This document shows positions 16,484 through 24,700 of a DNA stretch of 64,000 bases, one piece after another. A program made the translations under genes and the position numbers. Within the stretch, counting starts at the first letter, position 1. Each line of letters opens with the position of its first letter. The notes beneath the pieces were generated by a model, which saw nothing but the letters and a program-made list of their open reading frames with translations, was not told the origin of the DNA and searched no databases. This stretch comes from JACVRW01 sp963808775. Its GTDB lineage: Bacteria > Actinomycetota > Thermoleophilia > Solirubrobacterales > Thermoleophilaceae. The DNA lies in assembly GCA_963808775.1 (NCBI GenBank), contig CAWEGR010000003.1, forward strand, positions 434,001 to 498,000, written 5' to 3'.

Positions 16484-16612
16484 GTCGAGCATCACGCACC
16501 GGCTGGTGCGCCACCGGTGGGCGCTTGGGTCTCGGGCGAGGTCGACCCGACCAAATGAGCGAGCAGGGGCCAATTTTGTCGGTCGTGCGGGCGTGTCCTG
16601 ACCCGAGGAGGG

Positions 16613-16985
16613 CTTCGACTTGAACGCATCGACCGAGTTCTCGAAGAGCGCCCTGAACTCGGCCCTCTCCGACATCGCGAAGAGATCCATGACGGTTGCT
16701 CGCCGCGCACCGTGGCGGGGTGGATCGAGCGTGGTCGCCGCTCGCCGACCGGTCCCTATGGCGACTTGCCGACACGGTCGATTCACGTTGGCGGGTGCGC
16801 GTCGTCCGGCGCAACGGCGTTCCGGGTCGCAACGAGATCCTGAGTTGTTGAGCGCGGCCGCGCGAGCCGGAAGCGTCCCGGCTATGAAGGAGCTACTCCG
16901 CTACCACGACCGCCAAGGTCATGGCCGGGAGCGGCGGGATCCGCTCGACCGCTTCGACGAACTGGCCGCGCGCCGGGACCGGTGA
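16613..16985 (+). pseudogene. Phage-type helix-turn-helix (small-terminase-like) remnant
   Basis: One frame gives LERIDRVLEERPEL followed by the helix-turn-helix-like GCSPRTVAGWIERGRRSPTG (near 16700). Another gives ELLSAAARAGSVPAMKELLRYHDRQ and DPLDRFDELAARRDR to a TGA at 16983. The order of an HTH then a helical tail ending in D(P)L..FDELAARR resembles small terminase subunits of actinophages. No single frame covers both parts, so at least two indels are needed. Weak call. Confidence 0.3.
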
Positions 16986-17093
16986 GCTTTCCGCTCCTCG
17001 TCGCACGTTCTCGGCGGCGGTCGGGGCGGCCGTAACCGCCCCTCGCGTCCACGACGAGAACGCCCCGGAAGGCGCTCTCCGCAAGCCTTTGAA

Positions 17094-17471
17094 CTACGAC
17101 TTCGGTGGGACGACCGCGACCGTCAGGGTGAAGACATCCCCGAACAGGTCTCCCGTCTGCGTGCACTCGAACGTGGTCAGGTTGGCCTTCTTGCCGAAGT
17201 TCTTCTCGAAGAAAATTACGCCCTCAGCAGACGCGAATTCGAAGCGCCTCGCGACGACGTGCGGGCCGTTCCCGTCCGGGTCGAGCAGGTAGGCGGTGGA
17301 GGCTCCCACGGGGGGTGCTCCGTAAACCTCAGCGTCGAAGTCCCCGCAGTCAAACACGCCGAAGATCGCCAAACCTTGACCGCCCGGCACGCGGGCCGAA
17401 GCCGGGACGGCGGCTACGGCGATCAGGGCGACGGTGCATAGCGTCGCACTTAGTGCGATCCAAACTTTCAT
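17094..17471 (-). CDS. Small secreted protein, unknown function
   Basis: 125 residues, intact. The signal peptide (MKVWIALSATLCTVALIAVAAVPASA) is followed by a mature part of about 99 residues with two Cys (GVFDCGDF and TTFECTQT), possibly a disulphide, and a beta-rich pattern. It has a good GGAGGAG ribosome site just before the ATG. It lies at the right end of the island next to the attachment site. No family is recognised. Confidence 0.6.
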   Translation of the reverse strand: MKVWIALSATLCTVALIAVAAVPASARVPGGQGLAIFGVFDCGDFDAEVYGAPPVGASTAYLLDPDGNGPHVVARRFEFASAEGVIFFEKNFGKKANLTTFECTQTGDLFGDVFTLTVAVVPPKS

Positions 17472-17595
17472 CTCTCCTCCTCTTCGGGCACGAGGCCCTG
17501 TTGCGCGGGTGAGCGCTACGCCTTAGCCCTAACGCCTCTGGAGCCAGCGCGCAATGCTGCAAGTGCGTATTGGTGCAAATGCGCAACACGGACTG

Positions 17596-17632
17596 CAGGC
17601 GGTCGCGGGTTCAAGTCCCGTCGCTCACCCTC
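17596..17632 (+). repeat. Attachment site copy at the right island end (attR)
   Basis: This 37-bp match to the tRNA-His 3' end has a single change in the T loop. No upstream tRNA half is present, so it is not a gene. Just before it, TGCAAGTGCG (17558) and TGCAAATGCG (17574) are near-identical direct repeats that could be integrase arm sites. Confidence 0.78.
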
Positions 17633-17758
17633 AGGCGCAAACCCCCCTCTGGACCTGCAGTTCCGAGGCCCGAGGAGTCAGTCGCAGACGCGCCTGCCGG
17701 TGTTTCCCGCCGGGCTGCATCCCCATGACTGTCCCCAATATGGGTGTAGTGTCGCTTG

Positions 17759-19994
17759 ATGAAGTTGTGCATTTGGGCGGTGCTGTGCCTCGCGGCGCTG
17801 CCCGCGGCGCCCGCGGCGGCCGGGCCGGTCCGGGTCAAGCCCGCGGTCACTGTCCACGGCGCCAACGTCGAGCTGCGCGGAAGCGGATTCCGCGGCACCA
17901 GGACGGTGGTGCGGATCGGCGGACGGCGAGCCGCGGTCACGCGCGGCACCAGACGCCTGCTGCGCGTGGTCGTCCCCAAGCTGCGGCCTGGCCGCCACGC
18001 GATCGTCGCGGGGCGCCGGCACGGGAACATTCGGCTTGTGCGCCCTTACCGCGGGCGGGTCGGGGTGCGGCGCGACACGCGGCGCGCGAAACACGCGACG
18101 ATCGGGCCCGCCGGCGGCACGCTTAGGACGCGCGCGGCCGACGGCACGGTGCTGACGCTGACCGTGCCCGCCGGCGCGCTCGCGAAGGCGACGCCGCTGA
18201 CGATCTCCCCGGCCAGAGTGCGCGGGCTCCCCTTCAGCGGCGAGTTCTCGGTCGCCGCGCACTTCGCGCCGGAGGGCCTGCGCTTCGCCCGGCCCGCCCG
18301 GCTCACGATGAGGCTCAAGCGCAAACCGAAGCGCGGGCTCGTCGGATTCGACGCCGCCGGCAACGGGACAGGGCTCGGCTTCGGCCGCGCCCGCGTGAGC
18401 GGCCGCACGATCACCAAGAACGTGGATCACTTCAGTGTCGACGGCGCGGGGAGCGCGGCGCCGCAGGACATCCTCATCTTCCTGCAGGGCATCGTCGAGA
18501 GCGAGTTCCCGCTGCCGGTCGGGCAGATCGAACTCCTGCGCGAGCAGGTCGGAATCTGGGTGGAGCTCTTTGGCCCGGACGTCTGCATCGAGCTGTGCAG
18601 CGCGGTGCAGGAGATCGTGATCGCGTCGCTCGTGTTCCACATCGACGACGCCTGCGATGACGCGCGAGCCGCTCCGTCGCTTGCGGGCTATGAGCGGATC
18701 GTGGCGCTCGACGGCATGCGCTCCAACTTCGGTGGCAACGAGGAGATCGGCGCTGAATGCCGCAGCGAGATCCTCACAACGATCGTCGACAGCGCCATCA
18801 CCGCGGCCGCTGTCGACCCGCTCGCGACCGCCGAGACCGGCGAGCTGCCCCAGGGCGACGACGGGCTGCAGCTCGACGGCCGCGAGCGAGTCACGTGGTT
18901 CGAGTGGCTCGTCCACCTGTCGACACAGGCACAGGCCGTCGGCGAGAACGTGCTGCGCGCGCGCCTCGACGCAGCGGCGGACGCGGCGCGGCCGCGGATG
19001 ATCGTGCTCAACCGGCCCGACTGCGACACCGACCGACCGCGAGCGCGCGACCGAGAACCTGGCGACGGCCTGGGACTACGCGGTCCGCCTCGGGGACTTG
19101 CTCGTCGAGGAGACCCGGTCGGCGCTCGACTACTGCCGCGTCGAGGTGGACATGGCGGCCCAGGCGGCGTTCGCGCCCGGCGGGCAGCGCCAGCTCTCCG
19201 CGCGGGTCAGCGGCCTCGTCGACCCGACGCGGAACAACGGCGTCAGCTGGTCGGCGAGCGCAGGGACGATCACCGCCGGCGGCCTCTACACGGCCCCCCT
19301 CGAGCCGGGGAGCTACACCGTCACGCTCAAGAGCGCCCACAATCCCAATCGCAGCTGGGTCGCGCCGATCACCGTCGCGTGCTCGCAGCCGGTCCTCCTT
19401 GCGGCCTTCGCCCAGGCCGAGGAGAGCTGCTCGACCGCCAGCGTGACCTTCGACCGGCGATTCACCGCGATGGACGTGTCCGGGCAGGCCTGCGCGGACG
19501 CCTGCAGCTCGCTCCAGGACGGCGACGTGTTCAGCGAGGGCGGCGCCTACGACAACGCGGTCAGCGTCGCCCCCGCGGTCACGGGCGCCTCGGCGTCCGC
19601 CGCGGCGAGCCAGACCTCGACCGTCGCGGAGGCCGGCGGCGGGCTGACGGTGACCGGCCAACTGCACGCCGACGTGACGACCGCCGAGGGAGACGAGACG
19701 TTCTCGAGCGGCGAGGCAGACAATGTCCTGAGGGTCGAGTTCGACGTGGCCACCGCGGACGCCGGGTTCGAGATCTCCGGCGGCTTCGCGAACCCCGGCG
19801 ACCAGAACCCGGTCGTCTACCTCGTCTGCTCGGGCATCGAAGTGTTCCGGGCGGAGGGCGAGACCTCCACCACCTTCGGCGAGTCCGGCGCCCTCGACGC
19901 CGGAAGCTGCCAGCTCATCGCCGAAGCCCATTCGGACCGTGACACGTCCGGCACCTCGAACGTCACGGTCAACCTGACCTTCTCCGCGGCATGA
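17759..19994 (+). CDS. Large secreted protein with IPT-, ZU5- and Ig-like parts, one frameshift
   Basis: Starts at the ATG at 17759 with a signal peptide (KLCIWAVLCLAALPAAPAAA). The first 100 residues resemble an IPT/TIG domain (PAVTVHGANVELRGSGFRGTRTVVRIGG). A ZU5-like part follows (TIGPAGGTLRTRAADGTVLTLTVPAGAL). The middle is Cys-containing and helical. Near 19030 the frame must shift to continue as ERATENLATAWDYAVRLGDLLVEE, an Ig-like bacterial domain (NNGVSWSASAGTITAGGLYTAP) and a final beta domain ending at 19994. The repaired size is about 745 residues. Probably a cell-surface protein; no catalytic motif seen. It starts 127 bp after the island end. Confidence 0.65.
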
Positions 19995-20260
19995 TGAAGT
20001 CTCGCTCGCCGGACACCGCATAGCGCTGCTGCTGCTGCGCGCCCTGGAGCAGTGGGCGTCGCGCACCCTCCAATCGACGGTCCAATGTGAGCCGAACCCA
20101 CATGACCCAGATCGAGAAACGGTGACCTGGACATGGCAGGGCACGTGCCCGGATCGCGCGGACTGATCGTCGCGCAACAGGAGGGCAACGGGCCGTGGGT
20201 TGACACGCGGCACGAGCGAACTCATAGGATCTCCTCTCCTCCAGCGACCAAAGGAACCCA

Positions 20261-20983
20261 ATGAAGCTGATCGGAGCGGGCCTGCCTCGCACGGCAACCA
20301 CGACCCAATTGATCTCGCTCGAGATGCTCGGCTTTCCCTGCTACCACATGCGCGACATGATGTCCGACCTCTCGACGAGCGTCCCACTCTGGCGCGCGGC
20401 GCTGGAGGGCGATGGCGACTGGGACACGCTCTTCGACGGCAAGGAGTCGATCGTCGACTGGCCCGGCGGGTACTTCTGGCGCGAGCTGATGGACGTCTAT
20501 CCCGACGCCAAGGTGCTGCTGAGCGTCCGCTCGGCCGACAGCTGGGTCGAGAGCATGCACAACACGATCGCCGGGATCTACTACGGCGAGAACCTCATGC
20601 ACCACCTCGCCATGGCGCAGCACTCCATCGACCCGCTCTATGCCTCGTGGCTCGACCTGCTCCGCGACATGTGGGCCAAGGCCGACATCATGGTCACCAG
20701 CAACGGCGATCGCGAGCAGATGGCCGTCGACATGAATCGCTGGAACCAGGAGGTCATCGACACGGTCCCCTCCGAGCGTCTCCTCGTGTGGTACCCGACG
20801 GACGGCTGGGAGCCGCTCTGCGAGTTCCTGGAGGTGTCGGTTCCCGACGGACCGGTCCCGAACGTCAACGACACCGAGAACTTCCAGAAGAACCTCATCA
20901 TGGGTCCCGCCATCGCCGCGATCAACGGCTGGTGGGAGGAGAACCAGATGGCCGAGCATCAGCCCGGCCACCTGGACGGCTAG
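20261..20983 (+). CDS. Sulfotransferase family protein
   Basis: 240 residues, intact, with AAGGAA before the ATG. The N-terminal loop IGAGLPRTATTT occupies the place of the PAPS 5'-phosphosulfate-binding motif. Later come YPDAKVLLSVRSADSWVESM (the 3'-phosphate-binding Arg/Ser) and WEPLCEFLEVSVPDGPVPNVND, typical of the sulfotransferase_4 group. It would move sulfate from PAPS to a small molecule or lipid; the acceptor is unknown. No neighbour hints at its pathway. Confidence 0.85.
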   Translation: MKLIGAGLPRTATTTQLISLEMLGFPCYHMRDMMSDLSTSVPLWRAALEGDGDWDTLFDGKESIVDWPGGYFWRELMDVYPDAKVLLSVRSADSWVESMHNTIAGIYYGENLMHHLAMAQHSIDPLYASWLDLLRDMWAKADIMVTSNGDREQMAVDMNRWNQEVIDTVPSERLLVWYPTDGWEPLCEFLEVSVPDGPVPNVNDTENFQKNLIMGPAIAAINGWWEENQMAEHQPGHLDG

Positions 20984-21473
20984 CTGGCCGTCCTCCTAGC
21001 TGCGGCGGGCAGAAGTCGCGTGGCCCGGTCAGGTGACAGCTCTTCAAAGTCGAAGTAGCCCGCGCGAAGCAGCTCGTCGCAGCGCGCGAGCTTCGCTCCA
21101 GACTGAGAATCATCGCCAACGTGTGTGTAGGGACGTCCTCCACGTTTGCGAGCGACGTGTTGGCTTCCGCTCGGCTAGTTCTGGATCACCGAGAGTTGCT
21201 TCAAGACGTCGACAGGTCTGAACTACATCGTCCTAGCGGCCGGCCGCCGGTATTCCGGCGGCCGGCCGTAGAGCATCGGAATCGCCCACCAGCAACGGAG
21301 GGGATATCCCGACTTGCCGCTCGAAGGCGGCAGGAGGTTTCTATCACGTCGTCTCGGGAGCTCAGCGTCGCTCCGGTCCGCATCGTGCACACCGTCATCA
21401 ACGTCGTGCGGGTTGCTCCAACTGCCCCTCGCGGTTACGGTCGGCCGCACTGATCGTCGGCGGAGGAGTTCTC
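20984..21473. other. 490-bp intergenic stretch with no credible gene
   Basis: No frame shows a recognisable protein. The only structure I see is the hairpin at 21237-21268. The last bases (GGCGGAGGAG) are the ribosome site of the next gene. It may hold a decayed gene. Confidence 0.5.
21237..21268. terminator. Perfect 14-bp GC hairpin with TATT loop
   Basis: CGGCCGGCCGCCGG pairs fully with CCGGCGGCCGGCCG across a TATT loop. It lacks a T tract, so it is either a GC-type terminator of the sulfotransferase transcript (250 bp upstream) or another structural element. Confidence 0.5.
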
Positions 21474-21757
21474 ATGGGCGTGTTGGTCCTTCTGGAGATG
21501 GATGGCTCGACCGAGGCCGTGCTCGCGGCGGCAGTCGACCTCGAAGCTCGTCGTCCGACGTCCGCCAAGCTGGCGCAAGCGTCGCGCCGACCGAGAGCGG
21601 TGTTGTCGTGGCTACGTTCTGGGAATCCGCCGAGGCGCGAGACGCTTACCAGTCAGAGCCGGAGCACCGCGAGGCGCTGCAGGCGAGCGGCCTGCTCGAC
21701 GCGGTGACGGAGATGCGATCCCGCGTCTTTGAAGATGCGGAGCTGAAGTTGGCCTAG
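21474..21757 (+). CDS. Small ABM/Dabb-like (ferredoxin-fold) protein, one frameshift
   Basis: Starts at the ATG at 21474 after a GGAGGAG site (GVLVLLEMDGSTEAVLAAAVDLE, RRPTSAKLAQ). Near 21585 the frame must change to continue with SVAPTESGVVVATFWESAEARDAYQSEP and LQASGLLDAVTEMRSRVFEDAE to the TAG at 21755. The repaired length is about 94 residues. The pattern of strand-helix repeats and VVATFWESAEARDAY is that of small ferredoxin-fold proteins related to antibiotic biosynthesis monooxygenases. Function unknown. Confidence 0.5.
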
Positions 21758-21794
21758 CAGTCGCCGCGCTCGCAGAAGGCCTCGGCCTCCCTCG

Positions 21795-22925
21795 CTAGCG
21801 GGTGTCGGCCGTCGCGGCGCCGGGATGAATCGGGCCGCTGGTCTCCCGCAGGCTCTCGCCGCTGCGGCCGGTGCGCACCGCGATCACCTCCGCGAGGATG
21901 GACACGGCGGTCTCGACCGGTGTGCGCGCCCCGACGTCGAGCCCGCACGGTGCGTGGATCCTGGAGATCGAGGCGTCGTCGAGCCCCGCCTCGCGCAAGC
22001 CGCTCGACCCGCCGCTCCTGGGTGCGGCGGCTGCCCAGCGCGCCCACGTACCCGGCGCCGGTCGCGAGCGTTGAGATCAGCGCGGGCTCGTCGAACTTCG
22101 CGTCGTGGGTGAAGACGAGCACCACGTCGCGCGGGCCCAGCTCCCGACCGTCCAGATAGCGGTCGGGCCAGTCGACCACCACCTCGGCCACCCGGGCGAA
22201 GCGGGGGCTGTTCACGAACGGCCCGCGGGCGTCGCAGATCGTGACCCTGTAGCCGATCTCGCCGGCGAGCTTCGCCATCTCGGCGGAGAGGTCGATCGCC
22301 CCGAAGATCACCATCCGCGGCTGGGACGAGAAGGCCTGGATGCACACGGCGAGGTCCGAGCCCATCACCTCGCCGCCGGCGCCGTAGCGGCGCACGCGCG
22401 AGAGCCCCTCGTCGAGCTGTCCCCGCGCGTCGCGCGCCACGGAGCGCATCGAGCAGGTCGGTGACGCCGAGACCGCCGACGACGCCGATCGTCGAGGATC
22501 GCCATCTTGGTCGCGGCGCTCGCCCCATCGAGGAGCGTGGCCAGGGCGACCGGCTCGCCGGCGTCGCGCGCGACGGCGACGGCCTCGAGCGCCTCCAGGG
22601 CGCCGGCGCCCTGCTCGTGCACGAAGATCCTGACGGTGCCTCCGCACATCAGGCCGACGTCGCCCGCCTCCTCGTCGGAGATGCCGTAGGTCACGACCCG
22701 CGGAGCCTCGCCGGCGAGGATCTTGCCGGCCTCCTCGACGAGCGCGCCCTCCACGCACCCACCGGTCACCGAGCCCTCGATGTTGCCCCGATCGTCGACG
22801 AGCATCTGCGCGCCCGGGTCGAGCGGGGCCGAGCCGATCCGCTCGACCAGCATTGCGTTGACGACCCGCCGTCCCTCTCGCAGCCACGCGACTGAGATGC
22901 GCTCGGAAGTCGGCAGCGTGCTCAC
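21795..22925 (-). CDS. XdhC/CoxI-family protein, several frameshifts
   Basis: Reconstructed across three frames. The N-terminus has ISVAWLREGRRVVNAMLVER, GNIEGSVTGGCVEGALVEEA and GLMCGGTVRIFVHEQ, the XdhC_CoxI domain. The C-terminal half has PRMVIFGAIDLSAEMAKLA, VDWPDRYLD, VLVFTHDAKFDEPALI and GYVGALGSRRTQERR, then IHAPCGLDVGARTPVETAVSILAE, the Rossmann XdhC_C domain. Indels are needed near 22480, 22445 and 22000. XdhC proteins load sulfurated molybdenum cofactor into molybdenum hydroxylases, which fits the adjacent divergent CO dehydrogenase operon. Confidence 0.78.
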
Positions 22926-22954
22926 GTCGATCCCCGCGAGCAGGGTAAAGGACC

Positions 22955-22979
22955 CCCAACGGCCGACGGCCGCGTTGGG
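22955..22979. promoter_or_regulatory. Inverted repeat in the divergent xdhC/cox spacer
   Basis: CCCAAC at 22955 and GTTGGG at 22974 flank inner GGCCG and CGGCC elements, forming a 25-bp imperfect dyad in the 85-bp gap between the XdhC gene and the first cox-operon membrane gene. It could be an operator serving both or a hairpin in the leader. No known regulator consensus was matched. Confidence 0.4.
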
Positions 22980-23010
22980 TTATTGTCAAGCCGGAGATGA
23001 GGGCGAGACG

Positions 23011-23268
23011 GTGCTCACAGCCGCATCAACCGGATGGGTCGTCGGGATCGCCATAGGCGTGGTGGTGATCGCGGTCGCGGCAGTCATCGTCATCGCCATC
23101 GTCTCGCTGGCCACACGCATCGCCACGCAGGCCTCGACCGCCGAGAAGGGGGTCGAGGTCGTCCGGCAGCAGACCTCCGAGCTCGGCGGCATCGCCCGGA
23201 TCAACGACTCGGGCACGAGGATCCTCCACTCCGCTCGCGCGCTTCGGAAAGCGGCGGTCGGGCGATGA
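23011..23268 (+). CDS. Small single-pass membrane protein 1 of the CODH operon
   Basis: 85 residues from a GTG at 23011. One strongly hydrophobic segment near the N-terminus (VVGIAIGVVVIAVAAVIVIAI) is followed by a polar, helix-forming tail (IATQASTAEKGVEVVRQQTSEL). No signal peptidase site is evident. It is the first of five such genes that overlap each other by ATGA or TGATG and lead into coxM. Function and family unknown to me. Confidence 0.7.
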   Translation: MLTAASTGWVVGIAIGVVVIAVAAVIVIAIVSLATRIATQASTAEKGVEVVRQQTSELGGIARINDSGTRILHSARALRKAAVGR

Positions 23269-23534
23269 GCGCCTGGGGCGTCGCGCTCGTCATCGGGCTG
23301 GTCGCCGCGCTCGTCGTGGCGGGCCTGCTGGCGGTCCTCCTGGTCCAGGTGGGGAGGATCCAGCGATCGGCCGCCAATCTCCTCGAGACCGCCGGCAAGG
23401 TCGGCGCGAACACGGCGAACATCCCGCAGCTCGAGGCGACCGCGCCCGTGCTCGCGCTGATCGTCGAGGAGGCCGTGGTGCAGGACGGCTACATGAACGC
23501 GCTCACCGACGGCTTCGGGCAGGAGGCGTCGTGA
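23265..23534 (+). CDS. Small single-pass membrane protein 2 of the CODH operon
   Basis: 89 residues; ATG overlaps the previous stop (ATGA). A membrane helix at residues 4-27 (GVALVIGLVAALVVAGLLAV) is followed by VGRIQRSAANLLETAGKVGANTANIPQLEATA and a short acidic tail. The tail pattern (paired small and hydrophobic residues) looks like an amphipathic helix lying near the membrane. Not recognised. Confidence 0.7.
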   Translation: MSAWGVALVIGLVAALVVAGLLAVLLVQVGRIQRSAANLLETAGKVGANTANIPQLEATAPVLALIVEEAVVQDGYMNALTDGFGQEAS

Positions 23535-23806
23535 GCACCGATACCTACATCCTGCTGAGCGTCCTGCTCGCGCTGGTGGTGATCGCGGTGCTCGCCTTCG
23601 CGCTGATCAGGGTGCGCCAGGGGCTCGAGGCCACCTCGCGTGACCTCGCCGCGCTTGCCGACGCTCTCGAGGGGGTCGAGTCCGAGCACCTGCGGCCGCT
23701 CGAGCCCGCTGTGAAGGCGATCAACGCCCAGTTCGACGTGATTCTCGGCGCGCTGCCGGGCATCGGCCGCAAGGCGGCGATCGTGGCCGAGCGGAGACCG
23801 CGATGA
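23531..23806 (+). CDS. Small single-pass membrane protein 3 of the CODH operon
   Basis: 91 residues from a GTG overlapping the previous stop. The membrane helix is YILLSVLLALVVIAVLAFAL. A coiled-coil-like segment follows (RQGLEATSRDLAALADALEGVESEHL), then LEPAVKAINAQFDVILGALPG. The short motif AIN.Q.D recurs in protein 5 (AINGQLD), which suggests these proteins are distant paralogues. No enzyme motif. Confidence 0.7.
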   Translation: MSTDTYILLSVLLALVVIAVLAFALIRVRQGLEATSRDLAALADALEGVESEHLRPLEPAVKAINAQFDVILGALPGIGRKAAIVAERRPR

Positions 23807-24076
23807 CGCTCTGGTGGATCGGCAACGCGGTCCTGCTGCTGGTGATCCTCCCGGTCGTGATCCACCTGCTCCGCGGCGTGCTCGAAGCGGCCCGCGGAAT
23901 CGTCCCGAGCGTGCAGCAGGATCGGGACGGCGGCGGCCGCCGGCTCCAAGGACCTCGACGCCGCGGCGCTCCTCCTGACGACGAAGGACCAGGTCGAGCA
24001 GACCGTGGCAGGCGTGGCGAACTACGGCGGCTCGCTCGACGTCATCGTCGACGACGCGCCCGAGGGGCAGCGCTGA
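23803..24076 (+). CDS. Small single-pass membrane protein 4 of the CODH operon, one frameshift
   Basis: ATG at 23803 overlaps the previous stop. The start is WWIGNAVLLLVILPVVIHLLRGVLEAARGIVPSVQ, one membrane helix followed by an amphipathic part. A one-base shift near 23920 is needed, after which GTAAAAGSKDLDAAALLL and QVEQTVAGVANYGGSLDVIVDD lead to a TGA at 24074 that overlaps the next ATG. Repaired length about 90 residues, like its neighbours. Confidence 0.6.
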
Positions 24077-24684
24077 TGCCCGCGGCCGGCGTGGTCATGA
24101 TCATCGCGGTCCTGGCGATCGTGCTCGCGCTCGTCTACTACCTCGTCTCGACGATCTTCGCGCTCCGCCAGATCGCCGCCGGGCTGGACGAAGCGATCGG
24201 CGGCGTCGGCGAGATCATCGAGAAGAGCGCGCCCGTCAACGACGTGGTGAACGCCATCAACGGGCAGCTCGACGCGGGGGTGGACCTGCTCGAGGGCCTG
24301 CTCGTCAAGAAGGCCGGGCTCAGCGACGCGATGGGCCTGATCGAGAGCGTCTATCCGGGGGCCGCCGCGGCGGGGCTGCGCAACTTCCCGGAGAGCGGCT
24401 CGGTGGAGGCGCCCCGGATCGGCGAGGTCTACACGCGCGGCACGCTCACGCTCGCTCGGCTCGGCCGCGAGGCGCCGATCGCCGCCGCCAGCCCGGCCGG
24501 AGCCGTGCTGCGCAACGTCGAGGGCGGCAGCCTGGCGGCGCGGCTGCTCTACCCGAACGTCCGCCAGGAGAGTCCACAGAATCTCCCGAACTCTCCGGTC
24601 ATCGGCACCGACGCCCCGACCCAATACGAACAGCGCGACGACATCGGGGCCCCGCGCAGGCGGCTCCCGGCCCGCGGCACCTGA
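24076..24684 (+). CDS. Single-pass membrane protein 5 of the CODH operon, extended
   Basis: 202 residues; ATG overlaps the previous stop (TGATG). The membrane helix is VVMIIAVLAIVLALVYYLV. The following helical part (IAAGLDEAIGGVGEIIEKS, VNDVVNAINGQLDAGVDLL) resembles protein 3. Unlike the others it has a further 100 residues, low in predicted structure and rich in Ala, Pro and Arg. Only 16 bp separate its stop from the TTG start of coxM, so it is expected to share the cox transcript. Function unknown. Confidence 0.7.
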   Translation: MPAAGVVMIIAVLAIVLALVYYLVSTIFALRQIAAGLDEAIGGVGEIIEKSAPVNDVVNAINGQLDAGVDLLEGLLVKKAGLSDAMGLIESVYPGAAAAGLRNFPESGSVEAPRIGEVYTRGTLTLARLGREAPIAAASPAGAVLRNVEGGSLAARLLYPNVRQESPQNLPNSPVIGTDAPTQYEQRDDIGAPRRRLPARGT

Positions 24685-24700
24685 TCCAGAGAGGAGCGCG

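Larger units (their letters stand above)
11934..17632. mobile_element. 5.7-kb island integrated at tRNA-His, decayed
   Basis: The island lies between the tRNA-His 3' end (11897-11933) and a 36/37-bp matching copy at 17596-17632. Inside are a MerR regulator, a small Cys-Cys protein gene, a MerT-like gene, remnants of ynfA and an MFS exporter, a coiled-coil protein, a phage-like helix-turn-helix remnant and two secreted proteins. Most are frameshifted. No integrase gene could be recognised in any frame, so it would be a remnant or a non-autonomous element. The one-base difference between the two att copies indicates that the insertion is not very recent. Confidence 0.75.

Noticed and set aside
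13565..17595. Tyrosine or serine integrase in the island
   Set aside because: No frame showed the HxxR...Y box of tyrosine integrases or a resolvase catalytic region; a decayed one cannot be excluded.
17585..17632. Possible second tRNA-His
   Set aside because: Only the 3' third (T arm and acceptor strand) is present; the D arm and the anticodon loop are missing. It is the attachment-site copy.
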